Assembly (NCBI GenBank): GCA_017642885.1
Contig: JAEPOM010000013.1
Span: 1-64,000 of the forward strand
DNA from: Henriciella sp.
GTDB lineage: Bacteria; Pseudomonadota; Alphaproteobacteria; Caulobacterales; Hyphomonadaceae
Length of the DNA stretch: 64,000 bases
Reading direction: 5' to 3'
Part shown: positions 27,112-34,716 of the stretch, piece after piece
How the letters are laid out: each line of letters begins with the position of its first letter
Position numbering within the stretch: the stretch's first letter is position 1
Notes under the pieces: model-generated
Told to the model about the DNA's origin: nothing
The model's input: the letters and a program-made list of their open reading frames with translations, nothing else
The model's database searches: none
Translations under genes and position numbers: made by a program

Positions 27112-27315
27112 ATGAGTAAGAGTAAAGCAAGATCCAAGCGGGTTCTCGAAACCCGAAATACAACTGGCGCCGCCGCTGTTTACGCGTTGAGAGACCGCCA
27201 TTGCAAATGGCCTCAAGGCGAACCTGGCAAAGCCGAGTTTCATTTTTGCGGAAAGCAGAGCCTCGAAGGCTCTCCATACTGCGAAGCGCATCAACAGATT
27301 TCTCTGCGCGCCTGA
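27112..27315 (+). CDS. GcrA C-terminal-domain microprotein
   Basis: 67 residues. Residues 30-64 (HCKWPQGEP ... FHFCGKQSLEGSPYCEAH) match the C-terminal Cys/His-rich, sigma70-binding part of the alphaproteobacterial regulator GcrA: C-K-W-P-x-G-x-P, F-x-F-C-G and P-Y-C-x-x-H, with three Cys and one His that could hold zinc. The N-terminal DNA-binding half of GcrA is missing; only about 28 basic residues precede the motif. The ATG at 27112 is used; an in-frame start at 27031 overlaps the upstream gene. Whether it binds sigma70 is inference. Confidence 0.72.
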   Translation: MSKSKARSKRVLETRNTTGAAAVYALRDRHCKWPQGEPGKAEFHFCGKQSLEGSPYCEAHQQISLRA

Positions 27316-27319
27316 TCGA

Positions 27320-29158
27320 TCAGGTTACAGCTGCATCCAGAAGCAGATAGGTCGCAAGGCGCGGGCTCGCATTCTTGTTTGAGGCGTGCGTGTTCTCGAG
27401 CGCGTTGAGGGCGTCTGATTCTTCAAGCGCCAGGAAATCCCGTGCAAGCGTCATGAGCTCGAGATTTCCGCGCAGGCGCTGGCGCACGCGTTCAACCTGT
27501 CGTCCAGCATGTTGCGAAATGGCCGAGCGACGGTGTTTGTCACCTTTACGGGCGGCAAACGCGATCTTCTTTTTGTCTTTCGGACGGAAGATGTCGTTCA
27601 GGCGGATCCCTGACTCCTGGAGCTGCCCAAGGATGGTTTCCGCAGTTTCCTCGCGCGACAGAGTAGATCTCTCGTCACGCTCCATGTCAGCGATTATTTC
27701 GCTCAGCGAGTTGCCAGAGGTCGGGCCGAGCACTTCGACCGCTTCCGCATCGTCGCCGTTCGCGTCCTCGAACACTTCTGCGTCGTCAGAGGACAGTAGA
27801 ATATCGGCGCTGCCAATCTTGCCATTCGTTTCAGCGTCGGCCTCGGCGTCCGCGTCTTCCATCATGGCGCGTGCCATACGATCGGCGCTCGCTTCAAACA
27901 GGTCTTCTTCGACGGCGCGGGAAGGGGACTGAACGACCTCTTCCGTTGCAGGCTCGTCCGAAGGAATGGGAATCGGCGCCGCTTCAGCGACCGGCTTCTT
28001 TTTCGGCGGGACGCTGACGCGTTCTTCCATTGATTGGGTCTTGTCGAACAAAGCCTGACTAGCGGTGCTGACGCGGCGTTCGGAAATGTCCATTTCGGCC
28101 CGCGCCGCCATCCCCGCAGCTCGCACGGCTGCAGCGGCTTGCTGGCCAGCTTCCTTCAGGTCCGCGAGTGCGCGTGCGGCAGACTCTGACGCTTCGAAAG
28201 TCTGCTTTTGAATTTGGCTGCTCGCGTCTTTGGCGCCGTCGAGGGCGACTTTTACCGATTCCATCAAGCGATCACCAGTTGTACCAGCTGCGGCGGCTGC
28301 GAGTTCGCCGGCACGTGCGGCTGTCTCCACCGTTTTGCGTGATTGCTCGAGTTTTTCTTCCATTCGCGCGATTGCGAACAGCAGCGTCTCGTTTCTTTCG
28401 CCAGCTTCAGCGGCGAGGGTGTCCATCGCAGTGATCTTCTGGGCGAGGCTACGTCCGGTCTGATCGAGACTGCTCAGGCGGCCTTGCAGGGCATCTTCCG
28501 CCGCAGCGACTTCGCTCGCCGCAGCCTTTGCCGAAGCGACCATCAATTCGGCCTGTTCCGGGATCGCTTCATTCAGCAAATCGGTTTGTTCGCGCAGGTC
28601 TTTGGCCAGTTGTTCAAGACCCGTACGCTCGTTGCCAAGGCGCTCCGCCAGATCGCGCGCATTGTCGGCGCTGGCATAAGTAACGGATTCGAGGCGTTGG
28701 CGCTCATCGCCAATTTCCGCGGCCATGGCTTTCATCGCTGACAGGGCATGTCCCATGGAGCGGTCAACTTCTGCGCTGGCTTTCGACATTTCGTCGGCGA
28801 ACACTTTGGCGTCCTTGGCCATGGATTCGGCAGGCAGTAGCAAACGAGCGGCTGCTTCCAGCACGACAGCATTGGCGGCGGTTGAGCGCGCTTGCTCACG
28901 CGCCATCATACCGGCGAGTACCAGCATCAGGCCAGGTAGAATGATCGCGATCAGCCCCGCAATTATGAGCGCGGGCTGTGCTTGCGTGAGCGCTTCCGGA
29001 CCGACCAGGGCGATCGTTCCGACAATCGCCGCGACCCACCAAAGGAAGGCGAGGGCAAGTCCGCCCCAGGCGAGATGGCCGGATGTTTTCTGCGCTGCTT
29101 CGAGGCGCGCAACCGCTTCAGCAGGCTTCATATGCGGGGAATCGGATACTTCACTCAT
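27320..29158 (-). CDS. Membrane-anchored coiled-coil protein
   Basis: 612 residues. Two transmembrane helices (about residues 28-50 and 60-82) are followed by a very long Ala/Glu-rich coiled coil (about 90-370), an acidic disordered linker (about 390-500) and a basic helical C-terminal domain (ESGIRLNDIFRPKDKKKIAFAARKGDKHRRSAI...). This layout recalls TipN, the polarity protein of Caulobacter, but I see no decisive motif, so that link is only architectural. The ATG at 29158 is the third of three closely spaced starts. It converges on the microprotein gene with 4 bp between stops. Confidence 0.75.
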   Translation of the reverse strand: MSEVSDSPHMKPAEAVARLEAAQKTSGHLAWGGLALAFLWWVAAIVGTIALVGPEALTQAQPALIIAGLIAIILPGLMLVLAGMMAREQARSTAANAVVLEAAARLLLPAESMAKDAKVFADEMSKASAEVDRSMGHALSAMKAMAAEIGDERQRLESVTYASADNARDLAERLGNERTGLEQLAKDLREQTDLLNEAIPEQAELMVASAKAAASEVAAAEDALQGRLSSLDQTGRSLAQKITAMDTLAAEAGERNETLLFAIARMEEKLEQSRKTVETAARAGELAAAAAGTTGDRLMESVKVALDGAKDASSQIQKQTFEASESAARALADLKEAGQQAAAAVRAAGMAARAEMDISERRVSTASQALFDKTQSMEERVSVPPKKKPVAEAAPIPIPSDEPATEEVVQSPSRAVEEDLFEASADRMARAMMEDADAEADAETNGKIGSADILLSSDDAEVFEDANGDDAEAVEVLGPTSGNSLSEIIADMERDERSTLSREETAETILGQLQESGIRLNDIFRPKDKKKIAFAARKGDKHRRSAISQHAGRQVERVRQRLRGNLELMTLARDFLALEESDALNALENTHASNKNASPRLATYLLLDAAVT

Positions 29159-29384
29159 GATCATCATTATTAACTTGACTGCGGCAAAAATGCGAGGGTT
29201 TGGCGCATTTCATCCTTGTCATACTTGCAAAGCCTGAACCACGGGTGAACTTGTCCCTATCAATCTGCTTGTAAGTATCAGTGTTTAAAAGGATAAATCG
29301 GTGCAGCTCGACCACTGTAGCGATACAGTTTTCGCGCGCGGGGCGCGAGCGCCGCGACGAATTTCGCCTACTGCGCGAGTCGCG
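29159..29384. other. Intergenic region without a recognised gene
   Basis: 226 bp between the coiled-coil protein start and the VOC gene stop, both on the minus strand. It should hold the promoter of the coiled-coil gene. The part at 29325-29390 is GC-rich and could fold, but no terminator with a T tract or RNA gene is evident. Confidence 0.5.
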
Positions 29385-29756
29385 TCAGGTATCTTCCGAC
29401 TTAGCTAGTTTGGACTGAAAACTCATCTGAAGACCATCTGGTCCATCCATCATGTAGATCCGTTCGCCATGCGCATCCATCGGGCCTTTGGGGTCGAGTC
29501 CGTTCTTTCGCGCGTTCTCGGCGAAAGCGTCTGCATCATCGACGACGACCTGGAGCATGGTCATCGCACTGAACCCGTCCATTTCTGGCCAAACCTCAAC
29601 CCAGCTGGAGTCGCTCGCAGGAAAGACTGCGCCCTGGAAAGATTCAGAGACCCCCATGTCGCGTTCTGGCAGGCCCAGTCCTGCCGCGCCAAGGAAGCTT
29701 GCGATTGCTTCGGCTTGTTTGGAAACGGTGCAGTAGCGAATTCCGAGGAGTTTCAT
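29385..29756 (-). CDS. VOC family protein
   Basis: 123 residues, one vicinal-oxygen-chelate domain (MKLLGIRYCTVSKQAEAIASFLGAAGLGLPE, VVVDDADAFAENARKNGLD, YMMDGPDGLQMSFQ). AAAGGAC lies about eight bases before the ATG at 29756. It is divergent from the membrane LuxR gene, and the palindrome/repeat at 29819-29845 lies 63 bp upstream of its start, so it is a plausible target of that regulator. Substrate unknown. Confidence 0.8.
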   Translation of the reverse strand: MKLLGIRYCTVSKQAEAIASFLGAAGLGLPERDMGVSESFQGAVFPASDSSWVEVWPEMDGFSAMTMLQVVVDDADAFAENARKNGLDPKGPMDAHGERIYMMDGPDGLQMSFQSKLAKSEDT

Positions 29757-29818
29757 ATTCCAGTCCTTTTCAAGAGTTTTTGCCGGCCATTGGCTAACCC
29801 GCACTCACAATGCGATCG

Positions 29819-29845
29819 ATCACCCGATCGGGTGATTTTCGTGAA
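29819..29845. promoter_or_regulatory. Operator: 18-bp palindrome plus conserved flank (site 1)
   Basis: ATCACCCGATCGGGTGAT (29819-29836) is a perfect palindrome. Overlapping it, TCGGGTGATTTTCGTGAA (29828-29845) recurs exactly, inverted, at 30352-30369. It lies 63 bp before the VOC start and 77 bp before the luxR start. Probable binding site of the LuxR-type protein. Confidence 0.75.
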
Positions 29846-29921
29846 CAGCATGCTCTGTTCAAATGATGGGCAGTCATATCCGAGGCTGGTCAACACTTTC
29901 TGATTTCGGCATGAAGATGGG

Positions 29922-30335
29922 ATGACGCGATCCATCCTGATCTATGCGGCCCTTCTCGCCGCCGCAGCCCTGGCGCTGCAATGGATCGAGTATCAATATA
30001 TGATCCGGGCGTTTACGACCGAGCTCTACATCGTGTTGATCGGTATCGCCTTTACGGTCCTCGGCTTGTGGCTCGGGCGGACATTGACGCCGGCCCGCCG
30101 GGCACCCGAGTTTGTGCTCAATGATGCGGCGCTCCGCTCGCTCAAGATTACCAAGCGCGAGCACGCTGTTCTGGAGCAACTCGCGAGCGGGCAATCCAAC
30201 AAAGAGATCGCCAGCGCTCTCCACGTTTCACCCAACACGGTGAAAACGCATATCGCGAAATTATACGAGAAACTCGAGGTCAGCCAACGCGTACAGGCGG
30301 TTCAGAAGGCCAAGGATTTACAACTCATCCCTTGA
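29922..30335 (+). CDS. Membrane-bound LuxR-type regulator
   Basis: 137 residues. Two hydrophobic helices (about 5-20 and 34-52) come first, then a GerE/LuxR DNA-binding domain: LKITKREHAVLEQLASGQSNKEIASALHVSPNTVKTHIAKLYEKLEV (about 72-118). There is no receiver or autoinducer domain, so signal input must come through the membrane segment or a partner. Identical 18-bp repeats lie on both sides of the gene, and the next gene encodes a DUF4199 membrane protein, a pairing I know from other genomes. AAGATGGG precedes the ATG. Confidence 0.85.
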   Translation: MTRSILIYAALLAAAALALQWIEYQYMIRAFTTELYIVLIGIAFTVLGLWLGRTLTPARRAPEFVLNDAALRSLKITKREHAVLEQLASGQSNKEIASALHVSPNTVKTHIAKLYEKLEVSQRVQAVQKAKDLQLIP

Positions 30336-30369
30336 GGTGATTTTCTGGTCATTCACGAAAATCACCCGA
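30336..30369. promoter_or_regulatory. Operator upstream of DUF4199 gene (site 2)
   Basis: TTCACGAAAATCACCCGA (30352-30369) is the exact inverse of 29828-29845. In addition GGTGATTTTC (30336-30345) and GAAAATCACC (30357-30366) form a 10-bp inverted repeat. The end lies 69 bp before the DUF4199 start, nearly the spacing of site 1 to the VOC gene. Confidence 0.75.
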
Positions 30370-30438
30370 AAGGGCGATAGATGAGAACGGGGGTTCGGGT
30401 CAGGTCTAGCGGCATGATTTGAACAGAAGGAGGCAAAC

Positions 30439-30960
30439 ATGTTTCGAATTATGCTGGTCTATGGCGCCATCGCAGGCGTCGTCATTATTGGGGTGATGTT
30501 AGCGGGCATGGCTATGAACGGCGGCGCCGGGTCTATGGTTCAGGGATATCTGACCATGTTGGTCGTGCTGTCCCTTATCTTTGTTGGAATAAAGCGTCAC
30601 CGCGACAAGGATCTTGGCGGCGTCATCAAATTCCTGCCGGCCTTGGGGCTGGGCGTTGGGATCGCGGCTGTTGCCGGCGTCTTCTACGTTCTGTCCTGGG
30701 AAGCGAGCCTGCAACTGACGGACTTTGCCTGGATGGAGGACTATGAGCAGAGGGCGATTGCCGGTTACGAAGCCAAAGGCCTGACTGGTGAAGAGCTCGC
30801 TGAAAAAGTTGCCGCGATGGAGGCAATGATGGCTAATTATACCAATCCGCTCTTCCGCCTTCCGATCACATTCCTGGAGATCTTCCCGGTCGGCTTGGTT
30901 GTCGCCTTGGTCAGCGCGGCGCTGCTGCGCAATCCGAAAGTGTTGCCTGCCAAGGCGTGA
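30439..30960 (+). CDS. DUF4199 family membrane protein
   Basis: 173 residues. Four hydrophobic segments (about 5-26, 33-50, 64-86 and 140-165) with the cytoplasmic motif GIKRHRDKDLGG between the second and third and an acidic amphipathic stretch before the fourth: the DUF4199 pattern. Function unknown. AGAAGGAGG precedes the ATG. It follows the LuxR-type gene, with a shared operator motif before it, so it is probably the regulated output of that protein. Confidence 0.82.
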   Translation: MFRIMLVYGAIAGVVIIGVMLAGMAMNGGAGSMVQGYLTMLVVLSLIFVGIKRHRDKDLGGVIKFLPALGLGVGIAAVAGVFYVLSWEASLQLTDFAWMEDYEQRAIAGYEAKGLTGEELAEKVAAMEAMMANYTNPLFRLPITFLEIFPVGLVVALVSAALLRNPKVLPAKA

Positions 30961-30985
30961 ATATCGATCACATTTTGTAATTTTC

Positions 30986-31018
30986 GCAAGCCCTCCGGCA
31001 TGAGAGGGCTTGCATTGT
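30986..31018 (+). terminator. Probable terminator hairpin
   Basis: Ten-bp perfect stem GCAAGCCCTC/GAGGGCTTGC with an eight-base loop, 25 bp after the DUF4199 stop. Only a poor T run (ATTGTTG) follows, so efficiency is doubtful. Confidence 0.5.
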
Positions 31019-31167
31019 TGCGGTTGCAATGGTTTTCCGGGGCATCCAAGTTCGTTACGTAACAGAAACGGGCATGGTTCGATTGACTCAGACGGGAATC
31101 GACCCATGTTCAGGCCGTTTGACCGCTCGGCTGCAGTGGCGAACACGGCACATAGAGAGGATCAACC

Positions 31168-32631
31168 ATGGCTGCGCTGGACACTCACTCAAAAATCGAC
31201 CTGATCGGGTTCAACCTGAAAATGCTGGCCAAAGGGCAGCAACGGTCTCTTCTGATCAGCGCTGGGGCGATGGAAGACAAAGAATTTCTGCTCGATGCAT
31301 GTCGGAAAATGGCAGAGGTCGGGGTGGGGCTGTACGCGACACCAGGCACGCACAGATTTCTTGCCGAGAATGGCGTAGAATCGATTGCCGCTCGCAAGAT
31401 TTCAAGCGACGAAGAACCGAACATCAAGACGCTGATCCAGGACGGTAAAGTCGATTTCGTCGTCAATATCCTCACCGGCGACTCCACGTATGATGAAGCC
31501 TCGGACGCTGCCAGTATCCGGTCGCTTTCGGTAAAGCATGGGATCCCGCTTTACACCGATCGCGCCGTCGCCAAAGAGACAATCGAACTGGTCCTCTCCG
31601 ATCTCGAAAAGGGGACATACTCCTACTCTATCCGCAGCGATGATCGGCCCTGGGATTTGCGCCAGCGCTTCCTTGAGCTCGTCCGTCAGCGCGGCGGGTG
31701 GTCGAACCATCACGGCCACTTTGACAAAGCCTATCTGATCTCGCCGGAAAACCTGGCGCTCGGGTTTGCCGATATGGAGAAGAAGTGGGAACTGTACCGC
31801 CACCTCAAAGAGAATTACACGCACGAGGATCTGGTTGAGCGGATCTCTCGCGCTTTGCAGACCGTGGTGGACCAGGGCTCGCAATACTGCCGGACTATGG
31901 TGGATGCGGACAGCATTATTGGCCTCAAGCCGATCCATGCCGCGGTTGAAGTAAAAGAGCGGTTCAAAGACAAGATCCGGTTCGAGATTGGTGTGCAGCC
32001 CCTCGAAGGCGTCCTCGATGAATCGTCTCGCGAGCAATATATCGAAGCTTGTAAGCTCGCTGATTTCTGCGGCGGCCTACCATCGCGCGATCGCCCGCAG
32101 GAAGGGAAGCACCTCGATATCGTCATGGAGACCGCCAAAGAGCTCAACAAGATGGTTGAGGTCCATGTCGACCAGGAGAACAACCCGTTCCAGCACGAGA
32201 CGGAACTGCTTTGTCTGAAGACAATCGAGCACGGCATGCAAGGCCGGGTCTACGGCATTCACTCCATCTCGGTCTCGGCCAAGGATGAAAGCGAGCAGGA
32301 CCGCATCGTCGCACTCTGCAAGGAAGCAGATGTTGGCATCGTTATCTGCCCATCCGCGGCGCTCTCCATGAAGCAGCTGCCGATGCAGGGGCCGCTTCAC
32401 AATTCCATCGGTCCATTTGTGAAAATGAAGAATGCGGGCGTTCGTACCTATCTCGGCATCGACAATATTGCGGACCTGTTCATGCCAGTCGTGGACGGCG
32501 ATATGTGGACCGAAGTGCGCATGCTGATGGAAGCCTGCCGTCACTATGATCTCGAACAGATCGCTGACTGGGCGAGCGAGCCACCGCTCCACATTCTCAG
32601 TGAGCAAGCAGCGAAAGTCGCGGCAGAATAG
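31168..32631 (+). CDS. MGS-like domain / amidohydrolase fusion
   Basis: 487 residues. Residues about 20-150 form an MGS-like domain as in methylglyoxal synthase and the allosteric end of CarB (SLLISAGAMEDKEFLLDACRKM, LYATPGTHRFLAENGV, NILTGD). Residues about 165-480 form an amidohydrolase of the cytosine-deaminase type with metal ligands HxH at His182/His184, His333 (VHVDQE), His365 and Asp432 (LGIDNIADLF). It likely hydrolyses a ring or amide C-N bond, perhaps with phosphorylated-ligand sensing by the MGS part. GAGAGGA precedes the ATG. Domain order is seen in the sequence; substrate is unknown. Confidence 0.82.
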   Translation: MAALDTHSKIDLIGFNLKMLAKGQQRSLLISAGAMEDKEFLLDACRKMAEVGVGLYATPGTHRFLAENGVESIAARKISSDEEPNIKTLIQDGKVDFVVNILTGDSTYDEASDAASIRSLSVKHGIPLYTDRAVAKETIELVLSDLEKGTYSYSIRSDDRPWDLRQRFLELVRQRGGWSNHHGHFDKAYLISPENLALGFADMEKKWELYRHLKENYTHEDLVERISRALQTVVDQGSQYCRTMVDADSIIGLKPIHAAVEVKERFKDKIRFEIGVQPLEGVLDESSREQYIEACKLADFCGGLPSRDRPQEGKHLDIVMETAKELNKMVEVHVDQENNPFQHETELLCLKTIEHGMQGRVYGIHSISVSAKDESEQDRIVALCKEADVGIVICPSAALSMKQLPMQGPLHNSIGPFVKMKNAGVRTYLGIDNIADLFMPVVDGDMWTEVRMLMEACRHYDLEQIADWASEPPLHILSEQAAKVAAE

Positions 32632-32695
32632 CGTATACCTGCGGCCAGACGAAGCATTGGTTTGTGGCGTCGGGTCTGACATATAGATCGCAGAG

Positions 32696-32722
32696 AGGCG
32701 GACCATGGCGGCCCGCCTTTTT
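32696..32722 (+). terminator. Probable terminator before ccmF
   Basis: Stem AGGCGG/CCGCCT with an 11-base loop followed by TTTT, 65 bp after the amidohydrolase stop and ending 15 bp before ccmF. The stem is short; if active, ccmF transcription must start very close to its ATG or read through. Confidence 0.45.
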
Positions 32723-32736
32723 GTTCATGGAAGACA

Positions 32737-34713
32737 ATGCTCGCTGAGATCGGTCAAATTGCCCTCATCCTCGCGCTATTCATAAGCGCGCTTCAGGCAT
32801 GGATGGGATTGCACGGCGCGCATATCGGCGATCGCCGCGCTATGGTGTTCGCAGACCGGGGCGCGATCGCGCAGGCTCTGCTTTGTATTCTCGCTTTTGG
32901 GTTGCTCGCATACGCCTTCATGGTCTCTGATTTCAGCGTCCAGCTGGTCACCGCCAACTCGCACACCAGCAAGCCGATGATTTACAAGTTCAGCGGGACC
33001 TGGGGCAATCATGAAGGCTCCATGCTGCTCTGGGTCATGATCATGGCGCTGTTCGGGGCGGCGATGGTCTGGTTTGGCAAGACGCTGCCGGCGGGGCTGC
33101 GCGCCCGTGCCATCGGCGTGCAGGGGCTGACGACGACGGGCTTTCTCGCGTTTTTGATCTTCAGCTCAAACCCATTCACGCGGATGTCGCCCATCCCGGA
33201 GAATGGTGTCGGGCTGAATCCTTTGCTTCAGGATCCGGGCCTCGCGATCCATCCGCCATTTCTGTATCTTGGCTATGTCGGTTTTTCGGTGGCGTTCTCT
33301 TTTGCTGTGGCCGCGCTGATTGAAGGGCGGGTCGATGCCATGTGGGCGCGCTGGGTTCGGCCCTGGGTGTTGCTTGCCTGGAGTTTCCTGACCATCGGGA
33401 TCGTGCTCGGCAGCGTCTGGGCCTATTATGAGCTGGGTTGGGGTGGATGGTGGTTCTGGGACCCGGTGGAGAATGTCAGCTTCATGCCATGGCTCGCCGG
33501 GACGGCTTTGCTGCACTCAACCCTTGTTGCGCAAGCTCGCGGAAGTTTCATCCGGTGGACGCTTTTGCTGGCGATCACGACGTTCTCGCTCAGCCTCGTC
33601 GGCACTTTCATCGTGCGATCCGGCGTATTGACCAGCGTGCATGCTTTCGCGGTCGACCCAGGGCGCGGCATCTTTATTCTGGCGCTGCTAGTCCTCGCGA
33701 CCGGCGGAGCCTTGTTCCTTTACGCACTGCGGTCCGGCAGGATTGCGCATGGCGCGGGCTTCCAGCTCCAAAGCCGCGAGAGTGGGCTCGTCTTGAACAA
33801 TGTCTTGCTGGTGGTCTCCACCGCGACAGTATTCCTCGGAACGTTCTACCCTCTGGTGATCGACGCGATGACCGGGGACAAGATCACGGTCGGACCTCCA
33901 TATTTTGAGCGCACGTTCGGCCCAATCATGGCGGTGCTGATTATTTTCATGGCGGTTGCGCCTTTGCTGAAATGGCGCGCCGATAACTGGCGCCGAATCC
34001 AAAAGGCGCTGCTAATCATGCTGGCCCTTGCCGTTCCAACCTGGATCGCCGTAGCGGCGTTCGGGAACTCCGTTCTGGGCGGGCTGGGAATTGCCCTGGC
34101 AGTTTGGCTGCTCACTGGCTCGGTGTTCAACTATGCGCGCAAGTTGCGGATCGGAGACGCCAAGAGCACGGCCGGCAACCTGCTAAAGCGATTTGCGATC
34201 CTGCCCGGAGCGGCGCACGGATTCGCCTTGGCGCATATCGGGCTCGCGCTCACCACCATCGGCGTGGTTTCGATGGGCGTTTGGGCGGATGAAGAGGTCG
34301 ACCGCCTGAAGCTAGGCGAGAGCATCTCAGTTGCAGGTTATGAGTTCCGATTAGAAGATGTCCGGCGCGCGCAGGGGCCGAACTATATCTCGGAAACGGG
34401 CCAGGTCGTGATCGAGCGAAATGGTCGCCGCATCGGCGTGCTCAATCCAGAGCAGCGCATGTATCCCGTCGAGCGCAACAACACGACGGAAGGGGCGATG
34501 GAAGTTGGGGCGACCCGAATTCTTTATGCCGCCAAAGGCGACGGCAATCTGGAGGATGGCTGGGTGGTCAGCGTCTACTATCATCCAATGGTGATCTGGA
34601 TTTGGATTGGCGCGTTGATGATGGCGTTCGGTGGACTGATAGCGGTGGCCGACCGTCGGCACGCCTATGCCAATCGCAAAGCGCCCGTTCCCCAAGCGGT
34701 CGCGGCGGAGTAA
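32737..34713 (+). CDS. ccmF: Cytochrome c-type biogenesis protein CcmF
   Basis: 658 residues, the usual CcmF size, with about 15 transmembrane segments. The periplasmic tryptophan-rich WWD domain is clear: WGGWWFWDPVENVSFMPWL near residues 236-254. CcmF with CcmH is the heme ligation complex of system I cytochrome c maturation, taking heme from CcmE. The GTWGNHEGSMLLWV stretch near 87-100 is also conserved. ccmF starts a tight cluster with the CcmG-CcmH fusion (3 bp apart) and ccmI. ccmABCDE are not in the window. Confidence 0.96.
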   Translation: MLAEIGQIALILALFISALQAWMGLHGAHIGDRRAMVFADRGAIAQALLCILAFGLLAYAFMVSDFSVQLVTANSHTSKPMIYKFSGTWGNHEGSMLLWVMIMALFGAAMVWFGKTLPAGLRARAIGVQGLTTTGFLAFLIFSSNPFTRMSPIPENGVGLNPLLQDPGLAIHPPFLYLGYVGFSVAFSFAVAALIEGRVDAMWARWVRPWVLLAWSFLTIGIVLGSVWAYYELGWGGWWFWDPVENVSFMPWLAGTALLHSTLVAQARGSFIRWTLLLAITTFSLSLVGTFIVRSGVLTSVHAFAVDPGRGIFILALLVLATGGALFLYALRSGRIAHGAGFQLQSRESGLVLNNVLLVVSTATVFLGTFYPLVIDAMTGDKITVGPPYFERTFGPIMAVLIIFMAVAPLLKWRADNWRRIQKALLIMLALAVPTWIAVAAFGNSVLGGLGIALAVWLLTGSVFNYARKLRIGDAKSTAGNLLKRFAILPGAAHGFALAHIGLALTTIGVVSMGVWADEEVDRLKLGESISVAGYEFRLEDVRRAQGPNYISETGQVVIERNGRRIGVLNPEQRMYPVERNNTTEGAMEVGATRILYAAKGDGNLEDGWVVSVYYHPMVIWIWIGALMMAFGGLIAVADRRHAYANRKAPVPQAVAAE

Positions 34714-34716
34714 TCG

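Noticed and set aside
29325-29390. GC-rich potential hairpin as an RNA gene
   Set aside because: The folding is expected from base composition; no conserved RNA motif, promoter or terminator could be pointed out.
31402-32037. A 211-codon minus-strand open frame
   Set aside because: Antisense to the MGS-amidohydrolase gene, whose domains are clear; no family resemblance.
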